Position numbers and translations under genes: made by a program. Under the pieces are notes generated by a model. The model searched no databases and was not told the DNA's origin. It worked only from the letters and a program-made list of their open reading frames with translations. Positions 6,072-14,901 of a DNA stretch of 17,987 nt are shown one piece after another. Positions within the stretch are counted from its first letter, which is position 1. Each line of letters opens with the position of its first letter. This stretch comes from an uncultured Nitrospinaceae bacterium (lineage in GTDB: Bacteria; Nitrospinota; Nitrospinia; Nitrospinales; VA-1): positions 1 to 17,987 of the forward strand of contig CALJGH010000219.1 of NCBI GenBank assembly GCA_938073925.1, given 5' to 3'.

Positions 6072-9000
6072 ATGCCGCTTTCAAAAAAAAGGGTAATTTT
6101 TTATTCCTTCTTTGTTTTGTTTCTCGGCGTGTTTTCTATATTTTCCCTAGCCTATTATCAGCTTAGAAACTTGGGAGAGGTAAAAAATCTTGCCATAGAA
6201 AGAATGGAAGAATTGACCGGACGAAAAGTTTCCATTGGCGATGCTGAAATGGATATTGTTCGCGGACTTAGCATTCTTCTAAAAGACGTTTCCGTTAAAT
6301 CACGTTGGGGCCCTGAAGCAGAACTGACAGCACGCAGTGTCTGGGTGGTCGTAAAACTTCTCCCCTTATTAGAGAAACGGGTTGCAGTCAAACAGATCAT
6401 TGTCCAGGGGGCATCGCTTCAGGTCGTTCGTAATGCAGTAGGACAATTTAGCTTGGGAGATGTTCAAAAGTGGATATCGCAACCTGCCGACAGCCAACTA
6501 TTTAAAGTTCTCAAAGTCAGCCTGATGAATAAGGTTATGGTGGAAGATGGTTCTATTAATTTTTTAGATTATTTAGACCAGCCCAAAGACAAGCCGCTCT
6601 CACTAGAGATGAATCATCTTCATTTTTCTGTCAGGAAAAGCCTGGTTAAATCTCCTTACAAGTTTGCATTGAAAGGGGAGATACCAAATTCGGGGGCTTC
6701 TAGCGCTTTTAAAGTTTCAGGAGCCTTTGATAATTTTTCAGAGGAAAAAGGATTCACGGGAATTTCGGTTGATGGAAAAATTCGTTTGAATCCTTTAAAT
6801 GTTTCCAGATTCCAACCATATTTTAAAAAAATACTGGCGAAAACTCCCGGTTGGTTATCCATCGATTCCAGCTTTTCAGGAAATTTAGGAGGGGTTCTTA
6901 AAACTGAAGGAGTTTTGAAATATTCCTTTGACACCAAACAGGAACTGGCAGTGATAAGAGATGCGCGCGTTCCGCATCGAGGCGGACTCGAGTATAAAAT
7001 TTCAATGGAAAAGGACTCTATCAATATTGAAGAGTTAAAAACAGAAACTGGCCCATTCAAATTTAAAGCAAGTGGCTCTCTAAAGAACATTTTTTCAAAA
7101 GACCCCGTTGTTCTTATAGATTTAAAAACGAATACTTTCCAGGTTAACAGGAGTATCGACTACCTTCCTTTGAAGATTTTTCCAGAGGAATATCATGAAG
7201 TAATTCATAAAACTTTCAAAAATGGATCAGTAAAATTTAATTCGTTTAAGTTTAATGGAACAGTCAACCAGTTAAGGGAAATATCCAAACCTGAAAATCG
7301 TAGAAAGATTACGGGCGAAATCGAGATGCGAAAAGTAGACTGGCAGAGCCCGCTTCCACCATTAAAGAAAGTCACAGGAACCTTTAAGGTAGATAAAGGT
7401 AATAGTAGTTTTCATATTCAAAAGGCTCGATACGAGACACAACCTTTAACCAATTTGAAGGGAACTATAGAGAATTTTATAACCCACCCTGTCGCCGACT
7501 TGTCGCTGGAAAATAAATTGGATATGGCACAATTCCACCGCACTCTTAAGAAGGCATTTAAAGGGCATCCCATTCATAATGCTATTTCTATTTACTCTGA
7601 CATTGAAGGCTCGGCAAATATCAAGCTGAATGTTAAGGGGCCACTTGAAGATTTTGACAAATTGACAATAGCAGGGGTAATCGATTTGCAATCCGTTTCG
7701 TTGGTAGAAAAAGAATTTGAACCTAGAATAAAAAAATTGAATGGAAAAATAATTTATACCCATACACCGGAAGTGGCAGAAAGAAAAAATGAGCGATGGA
7801 TAAGATTTCTACAATATAAAAACCTTTCAGGAAACTTTTCAAATAGCAAATTTACAAACTTGAGTGGAGAGCTTGGTTTCAGTAATGGAGAGCTGCTGGA
7901 AAAGGGCACAGCCTTATATCATTTAGACTTCAGTGATTTGCATTGGATCATTGAGGGAGATGCCGAAGAGGCCTTGGTGGAGTTCCAGGAGGGACTCGAT
8001 TTTACTTCTGGAGAGGTTCTTGTCAACTACCGGTATCAAGAGAATCCAGAAAAACCAGAGACTGAAAAAGAATGGGGAAAAATTGAGTTAAAGAACCTTT
8101 CGATAAAGTATCGAGAACGATTGCAAGCCATGATGGATTTGAATGGCAATATTTCTTATGATGTAGAAAGTATTCGTTTGGATAATATTGTGGGTCGATA
8201 TGGCGATTCCCCTTTGCATCTCGAAGGTGAAATCGATCGGAAGGATGCTTCTGCCCTAGAATTTTCACTGCACCTGAACCTCCCTGAGTTATTGCAAACA
8301 GACTTGAAAGATATTCCGGTTTTTAGTGATTTTAATTATTCGGGTCCCGCACACATTTCGATGAATATTAGTGGCACTCCCGAAAATTTCAAATTTGAGC
8401 AGCAGGCGGATTTGACAAGAACCGGGTATGAAATTCCTAGCCTGATTAAGAAAAATGAAAACGTACTCAATCAATTCAGAGCAAAAGGAAGGTTTTCGGA
8501 AAAAGATGGACTGGATATAGAAGACTGGACCTACGAACTAAGAGGCAACAAAATTACCGGGTCAATGCAGATTCCTGATTTGAATATTCAGGGCTTTAAA
8601 TTTGAATTGGCGTCCGAAGATTTTCAAGCTTTACCTTCTCTCATATTTTCAGATTCGTGGACTGCCGATGGGTCTGTAAATTTTAAAATCTCTGGAGATG
8701 GTAATCTGAATGAATTGAAAGATTCCCGTTTAGCGGGAAAAATGGATTTGATAAATTTAAAAGTCCGGCCCGAAAAAATCTCATCGGAATGGTTGCTCAA
8801 TGCGAAATTAAGGTTTAATGAAAAGCGATATGATATTCGCTCTGCCAGCATTGTCTCTGCTAACAGTAAAGTGGATATCAGTGGTGTCTATCAAGGCGGT
8901 GACTCTCCGAATCTGGAGCTGATTCTTACAGGTGAGAAATTTGATATCGATGAATTGTTCCCTGATTCGCAGGAGAAAGATACAAAGGTGATTGATTTTC

Positions 9001-9905
9001 TTGTTAGGGAATATTTTTTTCAAAAGGGTGAAGGGCAAATACTTTTTGATGTGGGCCAATTAAATTTTAAGATGTTGCATTTGAACAAGGTCGCAGGAAA
9101 ATTTTCGCTCAACGATAAGGTGCTGCGGCTTACAGAATTGAATGTGGGTGACAATCCATTGGTTAAAAGCTCCGTTGAATATGCAATTGATGAAAAAGGA
9201 GTGAGTACTTTTGAGGGAAGGGTGGAAGCAAAAGATGTGAAAACAGAAAATGTTTTTAGCCTTTTCGGCAATGTGTTTGAGAAAAGCCTGAGTGGGAATG
9301 TGAAAAAATTTAATGCCAGAATAAAAGGTAAGGGCAAAGACGGGGCAGAGATTTTAAAATCATTATCGGGAAAAATTTCCTTGGATATTCAATCGGGTAT
9401 GATGGATCAGGAAAAACTCAAGTACGGAGTCCATAAACTTTTTGGATCGGGTCCCGGATCATTGCCTTTGAAGGATAGTAATCGGTCTTCATTTAAACAG
9501 CTATCTGGTGATTTTATTCCCAAGGGTGGAATTTTTAAGACGGAGAATTTTATTTTTGAGACGGATAACCGTCGAACATCCATCGTCGGCACCTTTGATC
9601 TGCAAAAAAATAAGATGGATACAGTAGTCGGTGTCGCGCCACTTGCCAAGCTGGATCGGTTCCTGACTAAGATCCCTCTTTTTGGAAAAATTTTAACTGC
9701 GGGTGATGAAAAAAGTCTGTTGAAAACGTATTACAAGGTTAAAGGCAATTTTGATGATCCAGAGATCTCAGCTATCCCCTTTACCTCTTTAGGCAAAAAG
9801 GTGATGGGAATTTTCCAAGGTTTCCTAGAGACCCCCGTCGAAATTCTCGAGTCCCTACCAAAATTTGAATCCTCGCCTGTTCCTTCTAAAGAAAAAAGTA
9901 AATAA
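6072..9905 (+). CDS. AsmA/YhdP-like envelope protein (1277 aa)
   Basis: A very large protein anchored by one N-terminal membrane helix (about residues 8-29), with the rest expected in the periplasm. The N-terminal AsmA-type region includes LTGRKVSIGDAEMDIVRGLSI and LEKRVAVKQIIVQGASLQVVRN. The long middle is made of repeated beta-rich segments, typical of repeating-beta-groove proteins. The C-terminal 250 residues are AsmA/DUF3971-like (LSGNVKKFNARIKGKG, FDLQKNKMDTVVGVAPLAKL, IPLFGKILTAGDEKSL, VKGNFDDPEISAIPF), closest in style to YhdP. In E. coli, TamB, YhdP and YdbH form bridges that move phospholipids to the outer membrane; the same role is inferred here. No clear ribosome-binding site precedes the ATG at 6072. 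The gene stands alone between rlmB (divergent) and the oad operon (convergent, 29 bases). Confidence 0.85.
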   Translation: MPLSKKRVIFYSFFVLFLGVFSIFSLAYYQLRNLGEVKNLAIERMEELTGRKVSIGDAEMDIVRGLSILLKDVSVKSRWGPEAELTARSVWVVVKLLPLLEKRVAVKQIIVQGASLQVVRNAVGQFSLGDVQKWISQPADSQLFKVLKVSLMNKVMVEDGSINFLDYLDQPKDKPLSLEMNHLHFSVRKSLVKSPYKFALKGEIPNSGASSAFKVSGAFDNFSEEKGFTGISVDGKIRLNPLNVSRFQPYFKKILAKTPGWLSIDSSFSGNLGGVLKTEGVLKYSFDTKQELAVIRDARVPHRGGLEYKISMEKDSINIEELKTETGPFKFKASGSLKNIFSKDPVVLIDLKTNTFQVNRSIDYLPLKIFPEEYHEVIHKTFKNGSVKFNSFKFNGTVNQLREISKPENRRKITGEIEMRKVDWQSPLPPLKKVTGTFKVDKGNSSFHIQKARYETQPLTNLKGTIENFITHPVADLSLENKLDMAQFHRTLKKAFKGHPIHNAISIYSDIEGSANIKLNVKGPLEDFDKLTIAGVIDLQSVSLVEKEFEPRIKKLNGKIIYTHTPEVAERKNERWIRFLQYKNLSGNFSNSKFTNLSGELGFSNGELLEKGTALYHLDFSDLHWIIEGDAEEALVEFQEGLDFTSGEVLVNYRYQENPEKPETEKEWGKIELKNLSIKYRERLQAMMDLNGNISYDVESIRLDNIVGRYGDSPLHLEGEIDRKDASALEFSLHLNLPELLQTDLKDIPVFSDFNYSGPAHISMNISGTPENFKFEQQADLTRTGYEIPSLIKKNENVLNQFRAKGRFSEKDGLDIEDWTYELRGNKITGSMQIPDLNIQGFKFELASEDFQALPSLIFSDSWTADGSVNFKISGDGNLNELKDSRLAGKMDLINLKVRPEKISSEWLLNAKLRFNEKRYDIRSASIVSANSKVDISGVYQGGDSPNLELILTGEKFDIDELFPDSQEKDTKVIDFLVREYFFQKGEGQILFDVGQLNFKMLHLNKVAGKFSLNDKVLRLTELNVGDNPLVKSSVEYAIDEKGVSTFEGRVEAKDVKTENVFSLFGNVFEKSLSGNVKKFNARIKGKGKDGAEILKSLSGKISLDIQSGMMDQEKLKYGVHKLFGSGPGSLPLKDSNRSSFKQLSGDFIPKGGIFKTENFIFETDNRRTSIVGTFDLQKNKMDTVVGVAPLAKLDRFLTKIPLFGKILTAGDEKSLLKTYYKVKGNFDDPEISAIPFTSLGKKVMGIFQGFLETPVEILESLPKFESSPVPSKEKSK

Positions 9906-9934
9906 AAAAATTTACCATGGGGTTGGCTGGGTCG

Positions 9935-10201
9935 TTAACGCGATTGTATATTGACGATTCTGAATTCGTCGGGTCTTTTCCCTATATGCGCCGCTAAACT
10001 GGCTGTTATGGCTGCGACTTGATCATCTTGTTCTGGTGGACTGCTGGCAGAAACTTTTCTGGCAGGTGGGGCGGGTGGAGCTTCATATGGAATGAGTTTT
10101 ACCAGTGCTTTAATGGTAAATATGAGAATAATCAGCACTGTAAAAATAACGGACATCGCAAGCATCGAAACATTCACGGCTGCTGAAACACTAGCTTCCA
10201 T
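9935..10201 (-). CDS. oadG: Oxaloacetate decarboxylase gamma subunit
   Basis: An 88-residue protein with one N-terminal membrane helix (about residues 11-33, MLAMSVIFTVLIILIFTI), a short proline-rich linker (EAPPAPPARK) and a hydrophilic tail ending HIGKRPDEFRIVNIQSR. This is the plan of OadG, the small subunit that holds the alpha and beta subunits together in the sodium-pumping decarboxylase. Sequence alone is weakly diagnostic in this family. Position settles it: it follows oadB by 12 bases, with a good AAAGGA ribosome-binding site before its ATG. Gene order alpha-beta-gamma differs from the gamma-alpha-beta order of Klebsiella. It is the last gene of the leftward block. Confidence 0.85.
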   Translation of the reverse strand: MEASVSAAVNVSMLAMSVIFTVLIILIFTIKALVKLIPYEAPPAPPARKVSASSPPEQDDQVAAITASLAAHIGKRPDEFRIVNIQSR

Positions 10202-10213
10202 TTAATTTTTCCT

Positions 10214-11449
10214 TTATTGTTTTATTACTTCCACAACTGTGGCAAGGGCTTGTATACCGGCTTCGGGATTTCCAATCACCGGTGCCAGAGCTGCATGGGT
10301 ATCTATGCTGCTACCCACATCTCCAAAAAGAGAAAGAAAGACTCCAGCTGCTACCGCACTACCTATCACTCCAGCTACATTGGGCCCCATTGCATGCATC
10401 AATAAAAAGTTGGAAGAGTCTTCCTCTGATCCCACTTTTTGAGAAACCCGGGCAGCCATGGGAACTGCGGATACTCCCGCAGAACCGATCAAAGGATTCA
10501 CCTTACCTCCTGAAACTTTACACATGATTCTTCCAAAAATGACCCCTCCAGCCGTTGCAAATGCGAAAGCCAGTAAGCCTAAAGCAATAATTTTCAGAGT
10601 TTCCAGTCGTAAAAATGATTCTGCTGTCATGGATGAACCCACAGCAAGAGCAAGAAAGATGGTTACAATATTTATTAAATGAGTTTCGGCAGTTTCATGG
10701 AGACGAGCGGTCACTCCTGATTCACGAAACATATTACCTAGCATAAACATTCCCAACAATGGAGTCACTCCTGGCAACATGAGGCAACAGACAATCGTTA
10801 CAGCCACCGGGAAAATAATTTTCACTGTTTGTGAAATTGGTTTTAACTGCTCCATCTTGATTTTCCGCTCTTCTTTAGTGGTAAGAAGTCTCATGATTGG
10901 CGGTTGAATCAAAGGAACCAGTGACATATAAGAATATGCTGCCACGGCTATGGGTGCTAGTAAGTGGGGTGCAAGTTTGCTGGCTAAGAAAATGGATGTG
11001 GGGCCATCGGCGCCACCAATGATTCCGATGGCACTTGCTTCTTGCATATTGAAACCGAGAAACACAGCACCAATCAGGGTCATATAGACACCGATTTGCG
11101 CTGCAGCACCTAAAAGCAGGACTGTAGGGTTAGCCAATAAGGGGCCAAAATCAGTCAAAGCTCCCACTCCCATAAATATAATGGGTGGTAAAACTTCGTG
11201 TTTGATGCCTTGGTAGAAAAAATTTAAAAGGCCGCCGGTATCTGTACTTGCCATCATACTCATTGGGACGTTTGCAAGAAGGCAGCCGAAGCCCATGGGG
11301 AGTAGTAAAAGAGGTTCAAACTTTTTCCAAATGGCGAGGTAAACCAAGAGGCAAGCAATGCCTATCATTAAAGCATCACCACTCTCCAGAGTGGTGAATG
11401 CAGTCGAATTAACTATTTTTTGAGTAGATGAACTAAAGCTGAATTCCAT
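10214..11449 (-). CDS. oadB: Na+-pumping oxaloacetate decarboxylase beta subunit
   Basis: The integral membrane subunit (411 residues, about nine or more helices) that decarboxylates carboxybiotin and pumps Na+ outward. The family hallmark GIIGGADGPTSIF occurs at 142-154. D148 corresponds to the essential Na+-binding D203 of Klebsiella OadB, and Y174 in AAYSYMSLVPL keeps the 26-residue spacing of its Y229. Toward the C-terminus NPLIGSAGVSAVPMAARV and HAMGPNVAGVIGSAVAAG are the conserved ion-pathway region. The ATG overlaps the oadA stop codon by one base (TAATG), so translation is coupled. Closely related beta subunits serve methylmalonyl-CoA and glutaconyl-CoA decarboxylases; the adjacent OadA-type alpha subunit points to oxaloacetate. 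Confidence 0.94.
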   Translation of the reverse strand: MEFSFSSSTQKIVNSTAFTTLESGDALMIGIACLLVYLAIWKKFEPLLLLPMGFGCLLANVPMSMMASTDTGGLLNFFYQGIKHEVLPPIIFMGVGALTDFGPLLANPTVLLLGAAAQIGVYMTLIGAVFLGFNMQEASAIGIIGGADGPTSIFLASKLAPHLLAPIAVAAYSYMSLVPLIQPPIMRLLTTKEERKIKMEQLKPISQTVKIIFPVAVTIVCCLMLPGVTPLLGMFMLGNMFRESGVTARLHETAETHLINIVTIFLALAVGSSMTAESFLRLETLKIIALGLLAFAFATAGGVIFGRIMCKVSGGKVNPLIGSAGVSAVPMAARVSQKVGSEEDSSNFLLMHAMGPNVAGVIGSAVAAGVFLSLFGDVGSSIDTHAALAPVIGNPEAGIQALATVVEVIKQ

Positions 11450-13227
11450 TATCCTATAATTACCAGTGAGTCGCCGGTTTTAACGCTATCGCCTTCTTTG
11501 ACCAAGATAGATTGAACGGTTCCAGCCTGATGGGCTTTGATTTCACTTTCCATTTTCATCGATTCCATGATCAAAAGGGTATCGCCTTCATTGATAGCAT
11601 CACCGACACTGCATTTCATGGAAAAAATAGACCCCGGTAAGGGTGCAGTAAGTGGAGAACCGCCTCCACCGCTAGCGGGTGCCGGGGCAGGAGCCGCAGG
11701 GGTTGCTGCGGGTGCTGATGCTGCAACCGGAGCCATTGTTCCTGCACCACCCATTGCAACTTCTACCGTGAAATCTTTTCCATTGACTCGAACTTGATAA
11801 ATTGAGGATCCACCTTGGGGTGCTGTGGATGCTTTTCCTGCTGGTGCATTGGCAGGTGCTGCTTTGGCCGTTGCCGGTTTTTCTGGTAAAGGTTTTCCTC
11901 GAGTTTCAAAAAACTTTAACGCAACTTTTTCAAATAGAGCATAAGTTAATCGATCTTCTTCTGAGGTGTATTTATCTCCCAGTTCTTTGCATACTCCATC
12001 CCATTCAGGCTCAAGTAAATCTGCTGGGCGGCAATCTGTAACTTTTTTGTCACCGGCAACCTTGGTCATCAGTTCTTCGTCAATTGGTGCTGGCAATTTG
12101 CCATAATTACCCATTATGCATTGCCGTGTTTCTTTCGTGATTATTTTATAACGCTCGCCGGTCAACACATTTAATGTTGCTTGTGAACCCACAATTTGAC
12201 TGGTGGGAGTGACCAAAGGCGGGTAGCCCATATCTTTTCTAACACGTGGCACTTCTTCGAGTACTTCTTGGAGTTTATCTAGGGAATTTTGTTCTCTCAA
12301 CTGGTTTTCCATATTAGAAATCATGCCACCAGGAATTTGTGATTTGAGGATGTTTATGTCCACACCCTGAAAGTCACTTTCAAACTCGGCGTAATTTTTC
12401 TTCACTTCCTTGAAGTAGTCGTTAATTTCTTCCAATAGATTCAGATCCAAACCTGTGTCTCGTGGGGTTCCTTTTAATGCGGCAACAATACATTCGGTCG
12501 CATAATGAGATGTTCCCATCGATAAGGAAGAGATGGCGGTGTCAACCATATCAACCCCTGCTTCGATGGCGCATTGCATATTCATTCCGACGAGACCCGT
12601 GGTCGCGTGTGTGTGCAGATGAATAGGGAGTTTAATATTTTTCTTTAATTCCGTGATGAGGGTTTTTGTTACATCAGGAGTCAATAGGCCAGCCATATCT
12701 TTGATGCAAATAATATCCGACCCCATGCTTTCAAGTGTTTTCCCCATTTTGATATAGAGATCGAGATTATGCACGGGACTGACGGTGTAGCTGATACAGC
12801 CTTCAACTGTCTCGCCGCATTTTTTGACAGTGTTTACTGCGGTTTCTATATTGCGAAAATCATTGAGGGCATCGAAGATTCTGAAAATATTAATCCCGAC
12901 TTCTACAGATTGTTTGACAAATCGTTCAACAATATCGTCCGCATAATGTCGGTAGCCCACCGCATTTTGTCCACGCAACAACATCTGAAAAGGGGTTTTG
13001 GGCATTTTTTTCTTTAATGCACGTGCTCTTTCCCAAGGGTCTTCATTTAAAAACCGGATGCAAGTGTCGAAGGTTGCTCCGCCCCACATTTCCATGGAGA
13101 AATAACCCACTTGATCGAGCTTTTCTGCGATGGGTAGCATGTCTTCTGTCTTCATTCGCGTGGCGAGCAGCGATTGATGAGCATCTCGAAGTACGAGTTC
13201 GGTAATTTTTAGAGGATTAGTTTCCAT
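11449..13227 (-). CDS. oadA: Oxaloacetate decarboxylase alpha subunit, biotin-carrying
   Basis: A 592-residue cytosolic subunit that transfers CO2 from oxaloacetate to its own biotin, giving pyruvate. The carboxyltransferase TIM barrel is N-terminal: metal ligand D15 in LRDAHQSLLATRM, carbamylated lysine K176 in CIKDMAGLL, and metal ligands H205 and H207 in PIHLHTHATTG. The conserved post-barrel domain follows, then an Ala/Pro/Gly-rich linker (about 455-525, in two blocks around SIYQVRVNGKDFTVEV). The biotinyl domain closes the protein, with K558 in ESMKMES as the biotin attachment site. No biotin carboxylase domain is present. PycB of two-subunit pyruvate carboxylase looks similar, but the downstream oadB and oadG favour the Na+ pump. 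An AAGGA lies about 11 bases before the ATG. Confidence 0.94.
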   Translation of the reverse strand: METNPLKITELVLRDAHQSLLATRMKTEDMLPIAEKLDQVGYFSMEMWGGATFDTCIRFLNEDPWERARALKKKMPKTPFQMLLRGQNAVGYRHYADDIVERFVKQSVEVGINIFRIFDALNDFRNIETAVNTVKKCGETVEGCISYTVSPVHNLDLYIKMGKTLESMGSDIICIKDMAGLLTPDVTKTLITELKKNIKLPIHLHTHATTGLVGMNMQCAIEAGVDMVDTAISSLSMGTSHYATECIVAALKGTPRDTGLDLNLLEEINDYFKEVKKNYAEFESDFQGVDINILKSQIPGGMISNMENQLREQNSLDKLQEVLEEVPRVRKDMGYPPLVTPTSQIVGSQATLNVLTGERYKIITKETRQCIMGNYGKLPAPIDEELMTKVAGDKKVTDCRPADLLEPEWDGVCKELGDKYTSEEDRLTYALFEKVALKFFETRGKPLPEKPATAKAAPANAPAGKASTAPQGGSSIYQVRVNGKDFTVEVAMGGAGTMAPVAASAPAATPAAPAPAPASGGGGSPLTAPLPGSIFSMKCSVGDAINEGDTLLIMESMKMESEIKAHQAGTVQSILVKEGDSVKTGDSLVIIG

Positions 13228-13260
13228 TTCTTTATAATTTCCTTAAAAAATCAGGGATGC

Positions 13261-13323
13261 GATTGGCATTAGAATTGCCCCCATGGCAAATTAAACAAAT
13301 ACTAAAATATTCCAATCAGGGGG
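13261..13323 (-). promoter_or_regulatory. oadA leader with competing hairpins
   Basis: In the gap before oadA, 13312-13323 (CCAATCAGGGGG on the plus strand) can pair in two ways. CCAATC (13312-13317) matches GATTGG (13261-13266) in a 6-pair stem, while GGGGG (13319-13323) with CCA matches CCCCCATGG (13278-13286). The two share the CCA at 13312-13314. This could be a leader switch for the oad operon, but there is no ligand-binding fold I recognise, and short complementary runs arise by chance. Confidence 0.25.
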
Positions 13324-13396
13324 TATTTATCACATCTAAAAAAACAACCCTTTATTCAAAAAATAAAAGAGTTTCAGCTCCGGTTAGGAAGACGAA

Positions 13397-13425
13397 ATTC
13401 TAAGTTATTGCCTTTCTAAAATCAA
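13397..13425 (-). promoter_or_regulatory. Candidate sigma-70 promoter for oadABG
   Basis: On the minus strand TTGATT (13425-13420) and TAGAAT (13402-13397) are separated by 17 bases, matching consensus at 4 of 6 and 5 of 6 positions. It sits just after the trkH stop codon and would give a leader of roughly 160 bases before oadA, implying that oadABG can be transcribed apart from trkAH. Pattern evidence only. Confidence 0.35.
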
Positions 13426-13428
13426 ATC

Positions 13429-14901
13429 TTATTTACGCCAGGCGATGGGCAATAAAAGGAGAAGGATGCCATATATTTCAAGTCTTCCCAATAACATGCA
13501 GGCAATTAGAATTCCCTTTCCCATAGCGGGTATGGCGGCGTAGTTGCCCATGGCACCCACAGCACCCAGGCCTGGGCCAATATTGAATAAAGAAGCGATA
13601 GATGCAGAAATCGCAGTGGTAAAATCAACCCCCATGAACGAAAGCATCATTGCGCTCAGGGCTGAAATTCCTAAAAACAAAAATGTCAGTGCCGCGACAT
13701 TGGAAAGATCGTCTGGATCGATGGTTTTATTCCCTACCTTCACATGGAAAATAGCCCGTGGATGAACCAGTTTTTTAAGCTCTCTTAAAATGATTTTTAT
13801 CAGGATAATTAAACGGATGACCTTGAAAGAACCACTGGTCGAACCGGAACAACCGCCAACCATCATGATGCCGAGTATCAAGAGTTTTAGATATTCCGGC
13901 CATAAATTAAAATCATCGGTGACGAACCCAGTGGTTGTATTAATGGATACCACAGTAAAAGCCGCATTCCGGAATGCCTCACCGGCATCGCCGTCAGGCG
14001 AAACTCGGGTGAGTCCCCAGGTTACCAGCAGAATACCTATTATCAGCATGGAGCAATAGGCGCGGAATTCCGGGTTTTTGAATACACCTTCAAAATTTCT
14101 TCTTACCATCTGTGAATGCAGAGCGAAGTTGATACCACCGAAAAACATGAACAGAATTATTATGGCTTCAATATATATATTATCGAACACACCCACACTG
14201 CCGTTGTGCGGGGAAAACCCGCCTGTGGCGACTGTGGAAAATGTATGGCAGACAGCATCGAAGAAATCCAGTCCCGCAAAGCGTAGCGCAAAAATTTCAA
14301 TGAGCGTAAGCGCAAGATAAGTTTTCCAGAGAACTTTTGCGGTTTCAGCCAGTCGTGGTTGAGTTTGTTCTACAGTTGCGCCACCGGGGATTTCTGCTTT
14401 GAATAAATGAAAACTGCCGATACCCAGCATCGGGAATATGGCCAGGGAAAGCAGGATGATTCCCATTCCTCCTACCCATTGCATCAGGTTCCTCCAGAAA
14501 AGAATTCCATGCGGCAACGCATCGATATCAATAAGTATCGATGCTCCAGTGGTGGTAAATCCGCTGACACTTTCAAATAAAGCGTCAATATAGTCTGGAC
14601 AGGCTCCTGTCAGGTAAAGTGGAATGGCACCAAAAACAGACATAGCCATCCAGGATGAGGCCACAATTGCGAAGCCTTCGCGGTCGCGCAACTTTTCGAT
14701 ACCAGAAGGAAAGAGTTTCCAGAGCACAAGACCTGAAATAAGACCCGCAGCAAAAGTTAGGCTGAACGCGGAAGTTTCTGAAATAAAACCTTCGAGTGCA
14801 GGGTGGTCGTAATGCATCGAAATGCCAAGTGGCGCTAGAAGAAGACCGGAAAGAAGAATTAAAAGAACCCCAACAACATTTAATATCGCTTGGATATTCA
14901 T
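13429..14901 (-). CDS. trkH: Trk/Ktr-type potassium uptake channel subunit
   Basis: The membrane-spanning K+ translocating subunit, 490 residues, the usual TrkH length. Four selectivity-filter loops of the superfamily of K+ transporters are visible: FTTTGAS (115-121), TVATGGF (223-229), NTTTGFV (321-327) and NIGPGLG (440-446). The signature SGSTSGSFKVIRL, with its following helix, marks the gating region near residues 352-364. The N-terminus has paired hydrophobic helices (LLILLSGLLLAPLG). It overlaps the end of trkA by four bases (ATGA), so the cytosolic regulator and channel are made together. It is likely to work with membrane potential, K+ entry being controlled by nucleotide binding to TrkA. 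Confidence 0.95.
   Translation of the reverse strand: MNIQAILNVVGVLLILLSGLLLAPLGISMHYDHPALEGFISETSAFSLTFAAGLISGLVLWKLFPSGIEKLRDREGFAIVASSWMAMSVFGAIPLYLTGACPDYIDALFESVSGFTTTGASILIDIDALPHGILFWRNLMQWVGGMGIILLSLAIFPMLGIGSFHLFKAEIPGGATVEQTQPRLAETAKVLWKTYLALTLIEIFALRFAGLDFFDAVCHTFSTVATGGFSPHNGSVGVFDNIYIEAIIILFMFFGGINFALHSQMVRRNFEGVFKNPEFRAYCSMLIIGILLVTWGLTRVSPDGDAGEAFRNAAFTVVSINTTTGFVTDDFNLWPEYLKLLILGIMMVGGCSGSTSGSFKVIRLIILIKIILRELKKLVHPRAIFHVKVGNKTIDPDDLSNVAALTFLFLGISALSAMMLSFMGVDFTTAISASIASLFNIGPGLGAVGAMGNYAAIPAMGKGILIACMLLGRLEIYGILLLLLPIAWRK

Noticed and set aside
11640..11760. GC-rich, repetitive-looking stretch
   Set aside because: It encodes the Ala/Pro/Gly-rich flexible linker of OadA before the biotinyl domain, which is normal for the family.
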